This document shows positions 45,467 to 57,528 of a stretch of DNA of 64,000 nucleotides, piece by piece. The position numbers and the translations under genes were made by a program. Source of the DNA: Eublepharis macularius (Eukaryota > Chordata > Lepidosauria > Squamata > Eublepharidae); NCBI RefSeq assembly GCF_028583425.1, contig NC_072793.1, positions 173,391,681 through 173,455,680 on the forward strand, given 5' to 3'. Numbering within the stretch: the first letter of the stretch is position 1; the number at the start of each line of letters is the position of its first letter. The notes under the pieces are model-generated. The model searched no databases and was not told where the DNA came from. It saw only the letters and a program-made list of their open reading frames with translations.

Positions 45467-45760
45467 CAAGTACTTCAGTAAACATTTCCTAAGAAATTTC
45501 TCTCTGGCTGTTGCATACTTTGGACAGTCGAAAAAATTACGGGACAATGAATCAACCACTGCCAAAGGACAGTCATAAAAGCGCTAATCAGGAGGTATCT
45601 TAAGGAAACGGCCCTTCATCTGGACTGTTGGCAGTACATTGCAACGTGTGATCATGTATGACCACTTGAATTTTGAAACTGCCATTGCATTAAGATAATG
45701 ATGTGGCTCAAACTGGGTAGAGTACATAATTCCCAGATCGAGCTAGGAATATTTTTGTGC
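45467..45760 (-). mobile_element. Unclassified LINE-like fragment
   Basis: Homologous to 29510-29620 and 60050-60140, and continues further here. Minus-strand fragments include WLIHCP. The clade is not recognised. Confidence 0.35.
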
Positions 45761-45811
45761 AGCATCATTTTGGAGGGTATTCCAGTCCTGTTTAAGCTGC
45801 TTGCTTCTGCA

Positions 45812-45910
45812 TACCCTGGTCTTCCTCAGTGATCTCCCATCCAAATTACTAAACCAGGGCACACCCTGCTTAGCTTCCAAGATTGGATGAGATCAGCCTA
45901 GCCTGGACCA
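45812..45910 (-). mobile_element. 5S-rRNA-derived SINE fragment
   Basis: CTCCCATCCAAATTACTAAA and CCTGCTTAGCTTCCAAGAT match the reverse complement of the conserved 5S rRNA internal promoter region. It is far too diverged to be a 5S gene. Confidence 0.65.
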
Positions 45911-45959
45911 TAAAGGGTAGGGGAGATGCCTGCTTCATAAAACATGTATGAAAAGTTCA

Positions 45960-46425
45960 GACTAATAGACTTGCTCAGATCCTGCAAAATGGATGACATG
46001 GTTTCTTTTATTGAGTTAAGCCATCTCATTTTAGGTCTTCCTCTTTTCCTACTGTCTTCCACTTTTCCTAACATTATTGACTTTTCCAGAGAATCTTATC
46101 TTCCTATGATTTGACCAAAGTCTGATAACCTCAGTTTTGTCATTTTAGATTGTAGAAAGAATTCAGGTTTGATTGGATCTGGTACTCATATTTGTCTTTT
46201 TGGCCATCTGTGGTATCTACAAAACTCTCCTCCAGCACCACATTTCAACTGAATCAATTTTTTTTCAGTCAGCTTTCTTCAACTTCCAGCTTTCATATCC
46301 ATACATAGTAACAGGGAATACCATAGTTGGGATTATATTGATCTTGGTTCCCAGAGAGACATCTTTATCTTTCAGGATCCTTTTTAGCTTTTCTAGCTTA
46401 TGGACCATATTGACCTAATTACAGT
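45960..46425 (-). mobile_element. RTE/BovB LINE, C-terminal reverse transcriptase region
   Basis: The minus-strand translation includes MVFPVTMYGCESWKLKK, SVEMWCWR-like and LRLSDFGQI-like motifs, the BovB region after the RT core. Stops are present. Confidence 0.72.
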
Positions 46426-46659
46426 GATGGATCCTGGCATCTGTGTTCACCCCTTTTGCAATGGATCCTTGCCCATCTTTGCTGCTAAAACGATGTGCAC
46501 ACCTCATAAATGAATCTATGGTGTCCGTAAGAAATCATTCACTAACTCCCATGGCTAGGGAGTGAAATCATTCACTACCTTCCCTTGGCTACTCAAAGAG
46601 GTGGTCATCCACCCAGTACTTTAAAAAGTAAATAAATAAATAGTAAGTAAATAAATTAA

Positions 46660-46870
46660 TTAATCAATCCCTTGTATCTATAATATATCAGTCACTAACT
46701 CAGAGCACCTTCCCTTGGCTACTCAAAGAGGCGGTCATCCGCTCAGTACTTTAAAAAAAAACCCCTAAATGATGTGGCGAGTTATTCCTCAGTCTAATCT
46801 GCCCTTTCTAGGCAAAGTGATTGAGAGAGCAGTAACAGACTAACTCTCGGTCTTCCTGGGCCTGCAGTGT
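46660..46870 (+). mobile_element. L2-clade LINE fragment (left part, split by PLE)
   Basis: CACTAACTCAGAGCACCTT and CTGCCCTTTCTAGGCAAAGT match the L2 copy at 54820-54950. The remainder resumes at 48057. Confidence 0.7.
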
Positions 46871-48056
46871 ATGCTAGACAATAATGCCCTCTCATTGGTA
46901 TTGGGAAGCAAACCTTTTCTTGCTCACAGACAACACCCCAACATTAAATAACTCCTCAATCACAACAACAACACACTTCCCAACATGGATACAAACTCTG
47001 GGACCAGGGCCCACAATAAACCAAGAGGCCAACTCTGCCTCCATATTCACTCCACCAATGCCCCAACCATACCATGTCAGGCTCATTCACTTGTTCATCT
47101 TCCAGCATTATCTATGCCATCAAGTGTCAGCGATGCCCTTCGTTGTACTGGACAAACAGATCCGTCCCTTTGCAAAAGAATGGACATCTGATATCAGATA
47201 CATCTGATATCAGAAATCACAACATTCAAAATCAGTGGGAGAACTTTTCAGTTTCCCGGGACATTCCATCACTGACCTCAGAATAGCAGTTCTCAGGCAG
47301 AGAAACTTCAAAGGAAAATTACTGTGCGAGATTGCTGAAACTGAGTTTATTTGTAAGTTTGAAACAATGGAACCCCCAGGGTTGAATCGGGAGATAGGAT
47401 TTTTTCACATTACAGATGCTAATATTCTGCACTTCACACCCCTGCTCTATCAATCTAATTACAACATGTACCATAGCTAGCTTCCTGACACTCTAATTTA
47501 CAATACCCAGGGGTCATTTCGTAGAAAAAGAGCTGGAGGAACTCATTAGCACAACTCATTAGCATATGCCACACCCCTTGACAGCACCAGAAGTGTCATT
47601 AGCATAACTGATCTGCATATGCCACACCCCCTGATATCACTTATCCTTGCTGTTTTGGGCCCAATCCTGACCATTCAGGGCCAAAATTGGGCCCAAAATG
47701 GCCAAAAGGGGCTGAAAATGGCCCAAAAGGGGCCCAAAATGGTCAGGATCGGGCCGCTGCTGAGCGGGAAAGTGATCCACCACCCATCAGAGGCCCGATC
47801 CGGGCTGTTTTGTCCCCAATCCAGGCCAAAACAGGCCCCTAATGGCCGAGAGTCAAGTGCGCGGGGCCACCGACGTGACCTCTTTGGGGAACTGCTGAAA
47901 CTGCGTTTCTGCGTGTCTCCTCTCAAAATGAGCCCTGACAATACCCTTCCCACCCTCTGCCTGGATTTCAAGGATTCCTTTACTTTTCCACTCCTTGTAT
48001 CTGCTTTAAAAGTTTATGCCATGGAAATCTAGCTGGCCTTTAATGTACTACTGCAC
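46871..48056 (+). mobile_element. Penelope-like element 3' part with GIY-YIG endonuclease remnant
   Basis: Frames carry IYAIKCQRCPSLYW (the GIY-type Y and Cys pair) and, after frame breaks, IAETEFICKFETMEPPGLNR and EIGFF, the C-terminal pattern of Penelope elements with a GIY-YIG endonuclease. The 3' end is at CTGGCCTTTAATGTACTACT. A hAT MITE interrupts the untranslated region. The reverse transcriptase part is not present. Confidence 0.78.
47508..47937. mobile_element. hAT-type MITE (430 bp)
   Basis: Ends CAGGGGTCATTT and AAATGAGCCCTG with an exact 8-bp duplication ACAATACC (47500, 47938). The collinear site near 8632 is empty. The interior has repeated GGCCCAAAATGG-type words and no coding capacity. 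Confidence 0.9.
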
Positions 48057-49020
48057 TTGAGAAGGTGCTGGTGGCTTTAGTTGTTGACCTCCATCTGAAT
48101 GTACAGAAAGGTGATGCTTCTTTGTTGCCCCTCCTGGATCTGTCTGCAGCCTTTGATACAGTAAACCATGCCATTCTGTTGGGGCATTTGGAGGCAGGAG
48201 GATTATCAGGGGAAGTGCGCCTTGGACTGGTTTAAATTGCTACTCATGGTTGTTGTTGACCAGCTATCCCCAGTATGGGAATTATCTTGAAGAGTTCCAT
48301 AAGGCACAATCTTATTCCCCATGTTATTCCACCTCTATAGAAAGCCTTAGGAGAAATAATTTGTAACTAGGGAATTGGATGCCATCAATATGTGGATGAC
48401 ACCCAGTTCTCTCTATCCACTTCCTCTGGTGATGCAGTAGAGAACTTTCATCACTAGTGATGCCTGTGGTCAAGTGGCTAAAAACTGAAAATGAACCCAG
48501 ACAATAAGGAGATGCTGTATGTGGGAAACTGGAAATCTTGAAGGACATCATAGTCCCCACTTTCAATGACGTTCAATTGACCATTGCAGGCCCCATTAAG
48601 AGCCTAGGCATTATACTGGATCCAGTATTGCTGCTAGAGAAGCCAGTTAACAGCTGCAAAAACCCCTGCAAACTTCAATCTCAACATAGCCTGGAAGTTG
48701 TCCCCCTACCTTGGCATGGCTGATCTGGCCACCTGGATCCATCCCACGGTAACATTGAGACTAGGCTGCTGTAATGCACTCCTCACAGGGCTCCGCTCTA
48801 AGTTATCTCAGAGACTCCAGTTGGTGCAGAACACCTCCGATTATTATTAGGAGTTAGGTGGAGCATGGTTATTACTCCCATTTTGCAGCCATTCTATTGG
48901 CTACTCTTCAGTTACCAGACTCAATTCAAGTTATTGGCTATAACACGATCTTCACATGGTTTCATGGTCTTGATATCTCATATCTAAAGGACCATCTCTG
49001 TGATGGATTGCTCCAGAGAG
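48057..49020 (+). mobile_element. L2-clade LINE fragment (right part)
   Basis: Decayed reverse transcriptase with [14 protein letters not shown] and a YVDD-like codon set near 48390. Paralogous to 8757-10020 but without the solo LTR. Confidence 0.75.
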
Positions 49021-49614
49021 CCTAAACCCCCTGGTTGCAATGTGTCATCATCTTGGTTCCAATACCGAGAACCCTCAGGAGCCAGAAAAGTTTGCCAGAA
49101 GAACCTTTCCAGGGTTCCAAGGTGGTCTCACTCACAAATAAACACCACTGTTGTAAAAATACAGAAATCTTTATTGAATAACAGAAAGAATAGAGTTGTT
49201 CAAAAGCCAGTACAATCTCAGCAGACCATATAGCATTAAAATAAGAAAGCTATCTGGCTAAATAATACTTTCAGTACCTGGAGCTTCTAATCGACATAAG
49301 GTCATTGGACCGTGTTACTCCTCTGCCTCGTGCCCCTCTCCAAGGTTATTCAGTTCTAGACCGCTAAACTCCCTTTGTAGCATGTCTGGCTATGGAAATG
49401 TGTGTTGCACATTTTTTTGTGCAAACACATCTGGTATGATTTTCATGATCAAATCCAGGAACAGTTCTCCTATATTTCTAGCTATATTCTTAACAATACA
49501 ATCACAGCTAACGTACCTCACAGGGTAGGTGTTGTGGTGCAATGGGGGACCACAACAACGTGAGCCTCTTTGTGTCGACTTTGGGGAGAAAGGAAGCACA
49601 GACAGGGAAAGTAG

Positions 49615-49616
<2 letters not shown>

Positions 49617-49648
<32 letters not shown>

Positions 49649-49717
49649 TGAGAGAGAGAGAGAGAGAGAGAGTGAGTGAGAGAGTGAGTGAGTGAGAGAG
49701 TGAGTGAGTGAGTGAGG
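49617..49717. repeat. Microsatellite (GT)n followed by (GA)/(GAGT)n
   Basis: About 100 bp of GTGTGT grading into GAGAGAG and GAGTGAGT, at the 3' boundary of the BovB tail that follows. Confidence 0.95.
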
Positions 49718-50105
49718 TCTGCCATATAGCCACTTCTGACTTATGGCAACCCTATGAATTAACCTCCAAAATGGCCTATCATTACCAGCCTTGCTCAGAC
49801 CTGGAAAACTGGAGGCCGTGGCTTCCTTTACGGAGTCCAGCCATCACATTTTGGGCCTTCTTCTTTTCCTACTGCCTTCCACCTTTCCTAGCATTATTGT
49901 CTCTTCCACTGAATCTTGTCTTCTCATGATGTGATCAAAGTCCAATAGCTTCAGTTTTGACATTTTAGCTTCTAGGGAGAATTCAGGCTTGGTTTGAGCC
50001 TAAAACTCCCTTATTATGTTTTTGACCTCCATGTAAACATCTCTTCCAACTCCACTTTTCAAAGATTACCAAAGTGTGAATTATCTTGATGTTGGTTCCC
50101 AGCAA
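49717..50105 (-). mobile_element. RTE/BovB LINE 3' end
   Basis: Same segment as 10240-10575, just downstream of the finger exon. Genes B and D thus share this 3' flank. Confidence 0.7.
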
Positions 50106-50218
50106 GAAGTCAGAGTGTCCGTCCAAGTTCAAATCCCACCGATGCCTCTGAAAGTTCCTGGCTGACTGTGGGCCAGTGACACATTCGCAGCCTAACTTTC
50201 CTTTCAGCAGGCTTATTG

Positions 50219-51708
50219 TCAGGAAAACATGGAAGGGAGGAGAACAATGTAAGTAGTTTCGGATCCCTGTTGAGGCGGAAGACAGGGTATGGTTTCTCCT
50301 GTGTGGATATGCTGAGGGACAGAAAGAGTTCCTTTCCCAACAAAGCCCTTTCCACACTCCAAATGTATAGATGATTTCTCTTCTTTGTGGATTATCTCAT
50401 GGTTCCTAAACTCTGTGATTTGGTTGAAGGTCTTTCCACATGTCAAGCATATATATGTATTTTTCCCTTTGTGGATACGTTGATGGACAGTAAGGTATGC
50501 ACTTCGAGCAAAGCTCTTGCCACACTCCAAGCATTTAAATGGTTTCTCCCCTGTGTGGATCTGTCGATGACCAGCAAGTCCTCCTATCACAGCAAAGCTC
50601 CTGCCACACTCCAAGCATTTATATGGCTTCTCCCCTGTGTGGGTTCGTCGATGGATAGTAAGATCTTTACTCCGAGCAAAGCTCTTTTCACACTCAGAAC
50701 ATTTGTATGGTTTCTCCCCTGTGTGGATTCGTCGATGGATGGTAAAGTCTTTACTCCGAGCAAAGCTCTTTCCACAATCAGAACATTTATATGGTTTCTC
50801 CCCTGTGTGGGTTCGTCGATGGGTTGTAAGGTCTTTATTCCAAGCAAAGCTCTTTCCACACTCCAAGCATTTATATGGTTTCTCCCCTGTGTGGATTCGT
50901 CGATGGATAGTAACATCGTTACTCCGAGCAAAGCACTTACCACACTCCAAGCATTTATGAGGTTTCCGCCCTGTATGGATGATTTTGTGTTCTAAAAGTT
51001 GGTCCTTCCGAATAAAGGCCTTTCCACACTCCAAACACTGATACGGTTTTTCCCCTGTGTGAATTCTTTGATGGATAGTAAGCTGTATCTTCCGAGCAAA
51101 GCACTTTCCACACTCCAAGCATTTATATGGTTTCTCTCCTGTGTGGATTTGTTGATGGACAGTAAGCTGTATCTTCTGGGCAAAGCTCTTTCCACACTCC
51201 AAACATTTATATGGTTTTTCCCCTGTGTGGAAACGTTGATGGGCAGTAAGGTTGGATCTCTGAGTAAACCTCTTTCCACACTCCAAACACGTATACGGTT
51301 TCTCTCCTGTGTGGATTCGACGATGGATAGTAACATGTTTACTCTGAGCAAAGCTCTTACCACACTCTAAGCATTTATAAGGTTTCCAGCCTGTATGAAT
51401 GGTTTTGTGTTCCAAAAGGTGTTCCTTCCGAACAAAGGCCTTTCCACACTCCAAACATTTATACGGTTTCTCCCCTGTGTGGATTCTCCAGTGTCTATCA
51501 AGCAGTGATTTATACTTGAAAGTTTTTCCACACAAAGGGCAACTGGTCTTTCTTTCATCTGTGGAGAAGTCCTGGAATTCAGCACCCTGAGAAGCAAAGG
51601 ATTCACTCCCCCTCTTCCGGTCTGTTCCAGTGCATCTTCTTTGCTGTTTCCCTTCCAGAGGCAGCTGTTGTGGTCCTCCCTTGAGCTTTTCCTTGGGACC
51701 ATCAGGCT
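50219..51708 (-). CDS. Gene D finger exon: 14 C2H2 fingers plus one degenerate
   Basis: The acceptor TTCCAG leads to [20 protein letters not shown], and the array starts CPLCGKTF. Finger 14 ([14 protein letters not shown]) and degenerate finger 15 (HLECGKGF, first Cys lost) are followed by a tail ending [11 protein letters not shown]. The first fingers and the last four match genes B and C, while the middle differs in number and recognition residues, as expected for arrays that evolve by finger gain and loss. Confidence 0.94.
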
Positions 51709-54700
51709 CTGGAATAAAGAGAAAAGATCAGTAAAACCTTAAAGGAAATGCAGACTCAAGGCAAGAAGACCATTTACTGCTCTTTGTGATGACAGGACAG
51801 AAATCACTTTAAGAGATCAAATCCTGCCATGTATTATTCAGCTGTTGCTTTTTCATGTTTGGTCGTTTTGCCAGAGATAAGATGCAGTGAAACCTCCATG
51901 TTAAGAGGCAGGATGCTCAAATGTAGGGCAACATGTTAGGATGGATGCATAGTTTAAAAAGGCAGAGCTGGTGGAGATCGCTTCTCAGAGGGTTCGTTAA
52001 TTTAATTTCCTCCCCAAAGGGGAGGTGAAATTGAAAGAGACTTCAGGAAGGTAAAAATGAAATTAACAAGCTCTTTGTGAAGTGATCTCCGCTGGCTCTC
52101 TTTTAAAACCACCCTCAAGTAGAGAGGTGAAATCAATATAAATGATGATCCAGTTCTCCGGTGTTTCGGAGAGTATGTTATCACATATTAACGTTGAACT
52201 AGAACATTCATTAATTTTTGAGGAAGTTTATATAATTTTTATTTTTTTCCCTGTCTCCAGGTCTTGGAGCCAACCGATGGTAAACAAAAATGGACACACC
52301 GTGCTGATACTGTAGCTAAAAGACTTCTATTACAGCATTGGAGAGACAAATGAACACCTTCCATAGTTCAATCCATCCAATCCATAATTCAGTCCAATGG
52401 ATTGTGGACCTCACAACTTTATCAGTATTTGAACTCATGGCAGGTAGACAACTGCAGACGGAGTACATTTGGAAAACTTTTATGTGTAGATCTCCTACTA
52501 CTGTTGTCATATTATTTCTATTTTATATAAGGCTTTATTATTATATTATTCTTTTTACAAATAGGGCTTGAGTACTTGAGGGTTTACCATTTGCCAGATT
52601 GTCTCTCCCCGCTATAGAAGTCTGACTGTTTAGTCCTGCTCTCTGCTCTTACATAGGGGGAATGACAATCACTGGAGTTGGGGCCTTTTCAGTGCTGGCT
52701 CCTCATCTGTGGAATGCCTCCCCCCTTGAACCTTGCCCAGAGTTTACCTTTCTACCTTTCAACCACTAGGCTAAAACGCTTCTTTTTAACCAGGTTTCTG
52801 ACTAAGAGATTTAACATTTTAGCTGCTCAGTGCTCTGCTTCTCTTCGTTCTCTGGACATTTTTGAGGCTACTCCACAGCTAATTTATGCTGTTCCCTCTT
52901 GAGAAATTCCTCCATTCTCCAGTGGGTAAAGATTAGTAAAGAGGTCCTTATCCGGATACACCATAAAAAGGTTTGAACCACACAAATAAGTAGAGACCTG
53001 CTGATCTCTCTTCTTCCTATGTTTCAGAAAAATGGATTTCTATTTGATTACAGGATGGAAATAGAATGAGGTTTTGGAACCAGAAGTCCTTTCAAGGCTC
53101 AAAGTGGAGAACAGGAAGCAGCCAGACACTGGAAATCAGCAGGCAAAGCTCTTCTTCACGTAGAACGAAACCTCACCTGCTAAAATCTTGTTTTCTTGGC
53201 TTGTTCTTCAGGACTTTGCCACCCTGTTTTTGTACAAATGTGCACCACGCCTAAGCCTACACTGGTGTAAATATTAATGTAGTAGAATGATTAATGTAGT
53301 TAGAATGACCCTAAATCATCCCTTTGGGGCCCTCCCTCTCACAGTTATCCACCCTCATGTCCAATGGCAGATTGTAAGGTCCTTGGGTTAAGGAAATGTC
53401 TTCTTGGACATTGAGGGCCTAATACTAATATGAATACGAATACTAATACTAGTTTCCTCAGCTGTTCTGAAAGGCCCTTGAGAAGATTCAGTTGACACCC
53501 CATAAAGTGTTATGGAGGCCAATCCTTCTACCTTCCCTGCTTTCAATATCTGCACTCAAGATTTTGGGCCTCTGAAGAACAAAGAGCCTGCTCAGTCCAC
53601 CATGGTAAATTTGGGAGGGGGGGGGAGGAGCTTTCTTGGGGAGTCCACTACATACACCAAATCCCTTCCTTGCTTCTGTGTGTAGACCTGCTCCACTGCC
53701 CTACAGAGAATCTCTATTGCAAGAGTCCTACTGGAGTCCTTTTTAAGCATCTATGGAACAAAAGAAAGGAGAGCCTTACCCAAAGAGGCCACATTCTGAC
53801 GGTTGTCCTCCATGACCTCCTTGTGAAGGCGTCTTTGGTCTGGATCCAGCAGGGCCCACTCCTCCTCCGTGAAGTGCACAGACACCTCCTCAAAGGTCAC
53901 CAGGCCCTGAAAAGAGAAAGAACTGCTAAGGGCAAACTTCTAAGGGATCTACAATAAGATGTTTGCTTTCAGGATTCAAACCTCTATGAGACCTTTTCAT
54001 TTTCTGCCTAGTAAGCAGGAGAGATAGCAGGAAGGGGAAAGAGGCAAAAAGAGAACAAGAGAGAGATTCTTTCTGATCTGGGGTAGGTGGGGGTGGAGGG
54101 AGGCACCCAGGGTCAGGATCCTCAGTTCCACACTTACCGAGTCCTGCTGCATGGAAGCGGACTTTTCTCTGCCACAAAGTGATGCCAAAGAAGATATCAC
54201 TGGTTTCAAGGCACCACCTAAAAGAATTGGAAGATAACAGCAAATGAAAGTCGTATTTTCTCCAGTATGTTTAATAGATTCTCACAATATCTTCATTGTT
54301 AATCCCTATCAGTTTTTCTCATCTTGGATTGATTTTAAATCGATTCCAGGTGTTCCCTTCCCCAGGCCGTAATTTTTAAAATGAGAAACTAGAGCAAAGC
54401 ATTTTTCCCCACAAAGGACTTGGGAGTCATAGGGAGTTCATGGAGAGGGGAAAAAAAGATTCTCCCTCTCTTGGTTCATGGTCATAACAATCCTTACATC
54501 TGTGTTTTGGAATTTTTTTCACTTCAAATCTTTGTCCAATCTTCTTGCACATCATATATAAAATTATGGCCTGTTTGTCCAATGGTACTAAGTTCACGTG
54601 AAGAACTTGGAAATGCAAGGAACAGGCAGTTCTAAATCCTCTGACCGAACCTCCGCTCCCATCCCAGAATTTCTTTGCATGTGGTCAAGATCAGCACAAA

Positions 54701-57385
54701 TGGAAAAAGAGTTGCAATTAGTGAAGCGGCAACAGTTATCCTCTTGATCCCCTACAGAGTGTTTATGTCGTATTTTGATCACATAAGTGAACAGCTGAGA
54801 TCTATTGTGAATCAATCACTAACTCAGGGCACCTTTCCCCAGCCACTCGAACAGGCAGTTATCTGTCCACTAATTAAAAAACCATCCCTAGACATAGCTG
54901 ATGTGGCCAATTATCGCCCAGTCTCTAATCTGCCCTTTCTAGGCAAAGTGATTAAGAGAGCAGTGGCTGACCAACTCCAGATCTTCTTGGAAAACTCTAG
55001 CGCTCTAGACCCTCTCCAGTCTAGATTCAGACCAGGGCATGGGACAGAGACAGCTCTAGTAGCATTAGTGGATGATCTCCATCTGTATATAGACAAAGGC
55101 CATGCCTCCTTATTGCTCCTCCTGGATCTGTCTGCAGCCTTTGACACAGTAGACCATGCCATCCTATTGAAACGTTTAGAAACAGAAGTGGGCATCAAAG
55201 GATGTGTCTTGGACTGGTTTAAATAGTTTCTCATGCACCCATAGGGTGCAATCTTATTTCCCATGTTATTCAACCTCTACGTAAAACCTTTCTGAACTCA
55301 TTCACAGCTATGGAGCTGGATGTCATCAATATGCAGATGATATCCAACTCTATATCTTGCTATCCAGGTCCCCACAGGTTGCAGAAGAAACCTTAGATCG
55401 CTGCCTGACAGCCATGATGAAATGGCTGAAAGATAAACTGAAATTGAACCCAGACACGACTGAAGTGATGCTTGTTGGGAAGGCAGAGATCTTGAAAGAC
55501 ATTGTACTCCCCACTTTTGATGGAGTTTGTCTGACCCTTGCAGAATCGGTTAAGAGCCTAGGAGTTATAGTGGATCCAGCGCTACTACTAGAAAAACAAG
55601 TTAAGGAAGCCGCAAAAAAATGCTTAGTACAAGCTCACTCTAGCCTGGAAGACGGCTTCTTACCTCGACATGGCTGACCTGGCCACCTGGATCCATGCTA
55701 TGGTAACATCAAAACTTGACTATTGTAACACACTATACATTAATCTCCCATCTAAGTTAACTAGGAGGCTCCAATTGGTGCAAAATGCTGCAGCTCAACT
55801 GTTAGCAGGAGAGAGCAGGAGCATGAACATCACTCCTGTCCTACAGTCCATTGGCTACCTATCAGTTACCGTGCTCAATTCAAGGTATTGGTTATCACAT
55901 ACAAAGCTCTTCATGGCCTTGTCCCAGCATACCTACAGGACTGCCTCACTCTTTATGTCCCTCCATGGCAGCTTCGCTCCTCTGAACAGGGTCTCTTGCA
56001 GGTGCCAGGCTGTACATGGGCAAAATCAACAGCAGCCCATACACGGGCTTTCTCTGTGGTGGCCCCTATCCTATGGCATGGCCTGCCTGAGGAGGTCAGG
56101 AGACCCCCCCCCCACTCTCCTGGCTTTCTGCAAATGATGCAAAACAATGATTCAAAAAGGCTTTTTACTCAGATAGGAAGGAAGTATTGTAGGGAGGGGT
56201 TCTCAAACGCATTGCTAATGAGTTAGGGACCACAGACTTCACGACTATGTTGCCTTGCATGCTATCTGTTGCTAGAATATGTACTCCTATATTACCTGTG
56301 CTTCATGTTATCTAATGTCAAGGCCTAGCATTGACTATGTTCCGTTTCAGCAATTCTTCAGTTCTGCATTAGACTGTTGCTAATGCTATGTTTTTGTAAA
56401 ATTCTATGACATTGTTTACGGAAATGTCCTTGACGCTGTATGGAAATGTCCTTGATGCTTCTTGTACTAACCTCACACTCAGTGAGAAAGGCGGACTATA
56501 AATGACTTAAAATAAAAAAATAAAAATGTTCAATAGATTCTCACAATATCATTATTGTTAATCCCGATTCGTTTTCTTCATCTTGGGTTGGTTTTAAATT
56601 GACTCTACAAGTTACCTTCCCCAACCAGAAATTTTTAAAATGAGAAACTGGAGGGAAGCATTTTCCCCACAAAGGACTTGGGAAGCATAAAAGCAGACAC
56701 CGTAGCCTCAAGGAGGACACCTAGGGGGGTGTTGCCCCCCTAGGGGCTTTCGACGTTACCTGGAAAAGTTGTTCTGTTGTAACCCTCCTGCGCGATCCTT
56801 CCCTGCACCTGAAACAGAAGTGGGGATACCAGAAAAGGGCAAGTGATGAGAAAAGGACGAGGAAGCAGGCTGGGGGGGAATTCAAAAACTGTTAGGGCGA
56901 TCCGTGTGGATTTTGAGGGTGTTTTTGGTCATACGCTATGCCCCAGATTCTACCTGCTGAAACCCTCTCACCTGCTGCTCCCGCTTTTTCTGCTCTGCCT
57001 GGCTCAGGAGGAAGCCTTCGGCCAGGGCCACCGCCTGGGAGCTGCTCTCTGGACCACATTCCCTGACCCAGCTCTCCATCTCCGGGGGCAGGACGGCCAG
57101 GAGCTGCTCCAGGAGCACCAGGTCCAGCATCTCCTTCTTGCTGTGCCTTTCTGGCTTCAGCCACTGGAGGCACAAATGGTGGAGTTGGCTGCAAACCTCT
57201 CGGGGCCCCTCAGCCTCCTGGTAACAGAACTGCCTGAAGTGCTGGCGTGGCACATCTGAAGGGAAGTTGTCGTCTCCCAGGCTCCTCTGCATGGTTCCTT
57301 CCCACAATCCCCTTCTGCTCCCAGTCTGGATGGAATCAGGGCCTTTTCTGGCTTTTGGATCAGATGGGCCTGGCTGCCCCCTCAT
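50219..57385 (-). CDS. Gene D: SCAN-KRAB zinc-finger protein, 719 aa
   Basis: The minus-strand join is 57385-56972, 56808-56760, 54217-54138, 53906-53780 and 51708-50219. It is 2160 bp, open from ATG to stop, and every junction has consensus splice sites and matching phase. The order is [18 protein letters not shown], linker, KRAB A-box, spacer, 14 C2H2 fingers and one degenerate finger. Of the four minus-strand genes this is the cleanest single-copy model and a good reference for the others. The large intron between the 80- and 49-bp exons holds a 1.75-kb antisense L2 LINE. Predicted nuclear DNA-binding repressor; the target is unknown. Confidence 0.87.
51709..53779 (-). other. Gene D intron between KRAB and finger exons
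   Basis: Shorter than in the sister genes. The conserved frame seen at 12519-12818 in gene B is deleted. Holds an L2 remnant near 52670-52800. No exon is supported. Confidence 0.6.
53780..53906 (-). CDS. Gene D KRAB A-box exon (127 bp)
   Basis: Encodes [20 protein letters not shown] and [18 protein letters not shown]. Standard acceptor, GTAAGG donor. Confidence 0.92.
54138..54217 (-). CDS. Gene D 80-bp linker exon
   Basis: Encodes [19 protein letters not shown] and ends MQQDS. TTTAG acceptor, GTAAGT donor. Confidence 0.8.
54775..56526 (+). mobile_element. L2-clade LINE with 3' end, antisense in gene D intron
   Basis: Starts after GTCGTATTTT and ends in an A-rich tail (AATAAAAAAATAAAAA). 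Motifs: [35 protein letters not shown], then a catalytic YADD region ([12 protein letters not shown] after a frame break) and [20 protein letters not shown]. Gene C at about 41515 shows the empty site. The endonuclease half is missing. Confidence 0.87.
56760..56808 (-). CDS. Gene D 49-bp exon
   Basis: Encodes [16 protein letters not shown] plus one base. Acceptor TTTCAG, donor GTAACG. Confidence 0.8.
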
Positions 57386-57475
57386 CTTCCTTCCCAAACA
57401 GCCTCCACCTGCAGCTGCAGACCTCCTTCCCCTTCCACCAGATTCTTCTATAAAAGGAAGTGCTGGACCTATGAC
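56972..57475 (-). CDS. Gene D SCAN exon
   Basis: 504 bp, ATG at 57385. SCAN spans [31 protein letters not shown] and [20 protein letters not shown]. The acceptor is CTTTTCCACAG, preceded by a long A-rich then TTGG stretch, the single-copy ancestor-like form of the gene B repeat. Confidence 0.88.
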
Positions 57476-57528
57476 CTGTGGAAAAGCCAACACCGATTTT
57501 TTTTCTTAGTCATAGATTTTTGGCAAGT

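Noticed and set aside
49390-49733. Serine/histidine/leucine-rich minus-strand frames
   Set aside because: Translation of the GT/GAGT microsatellite.
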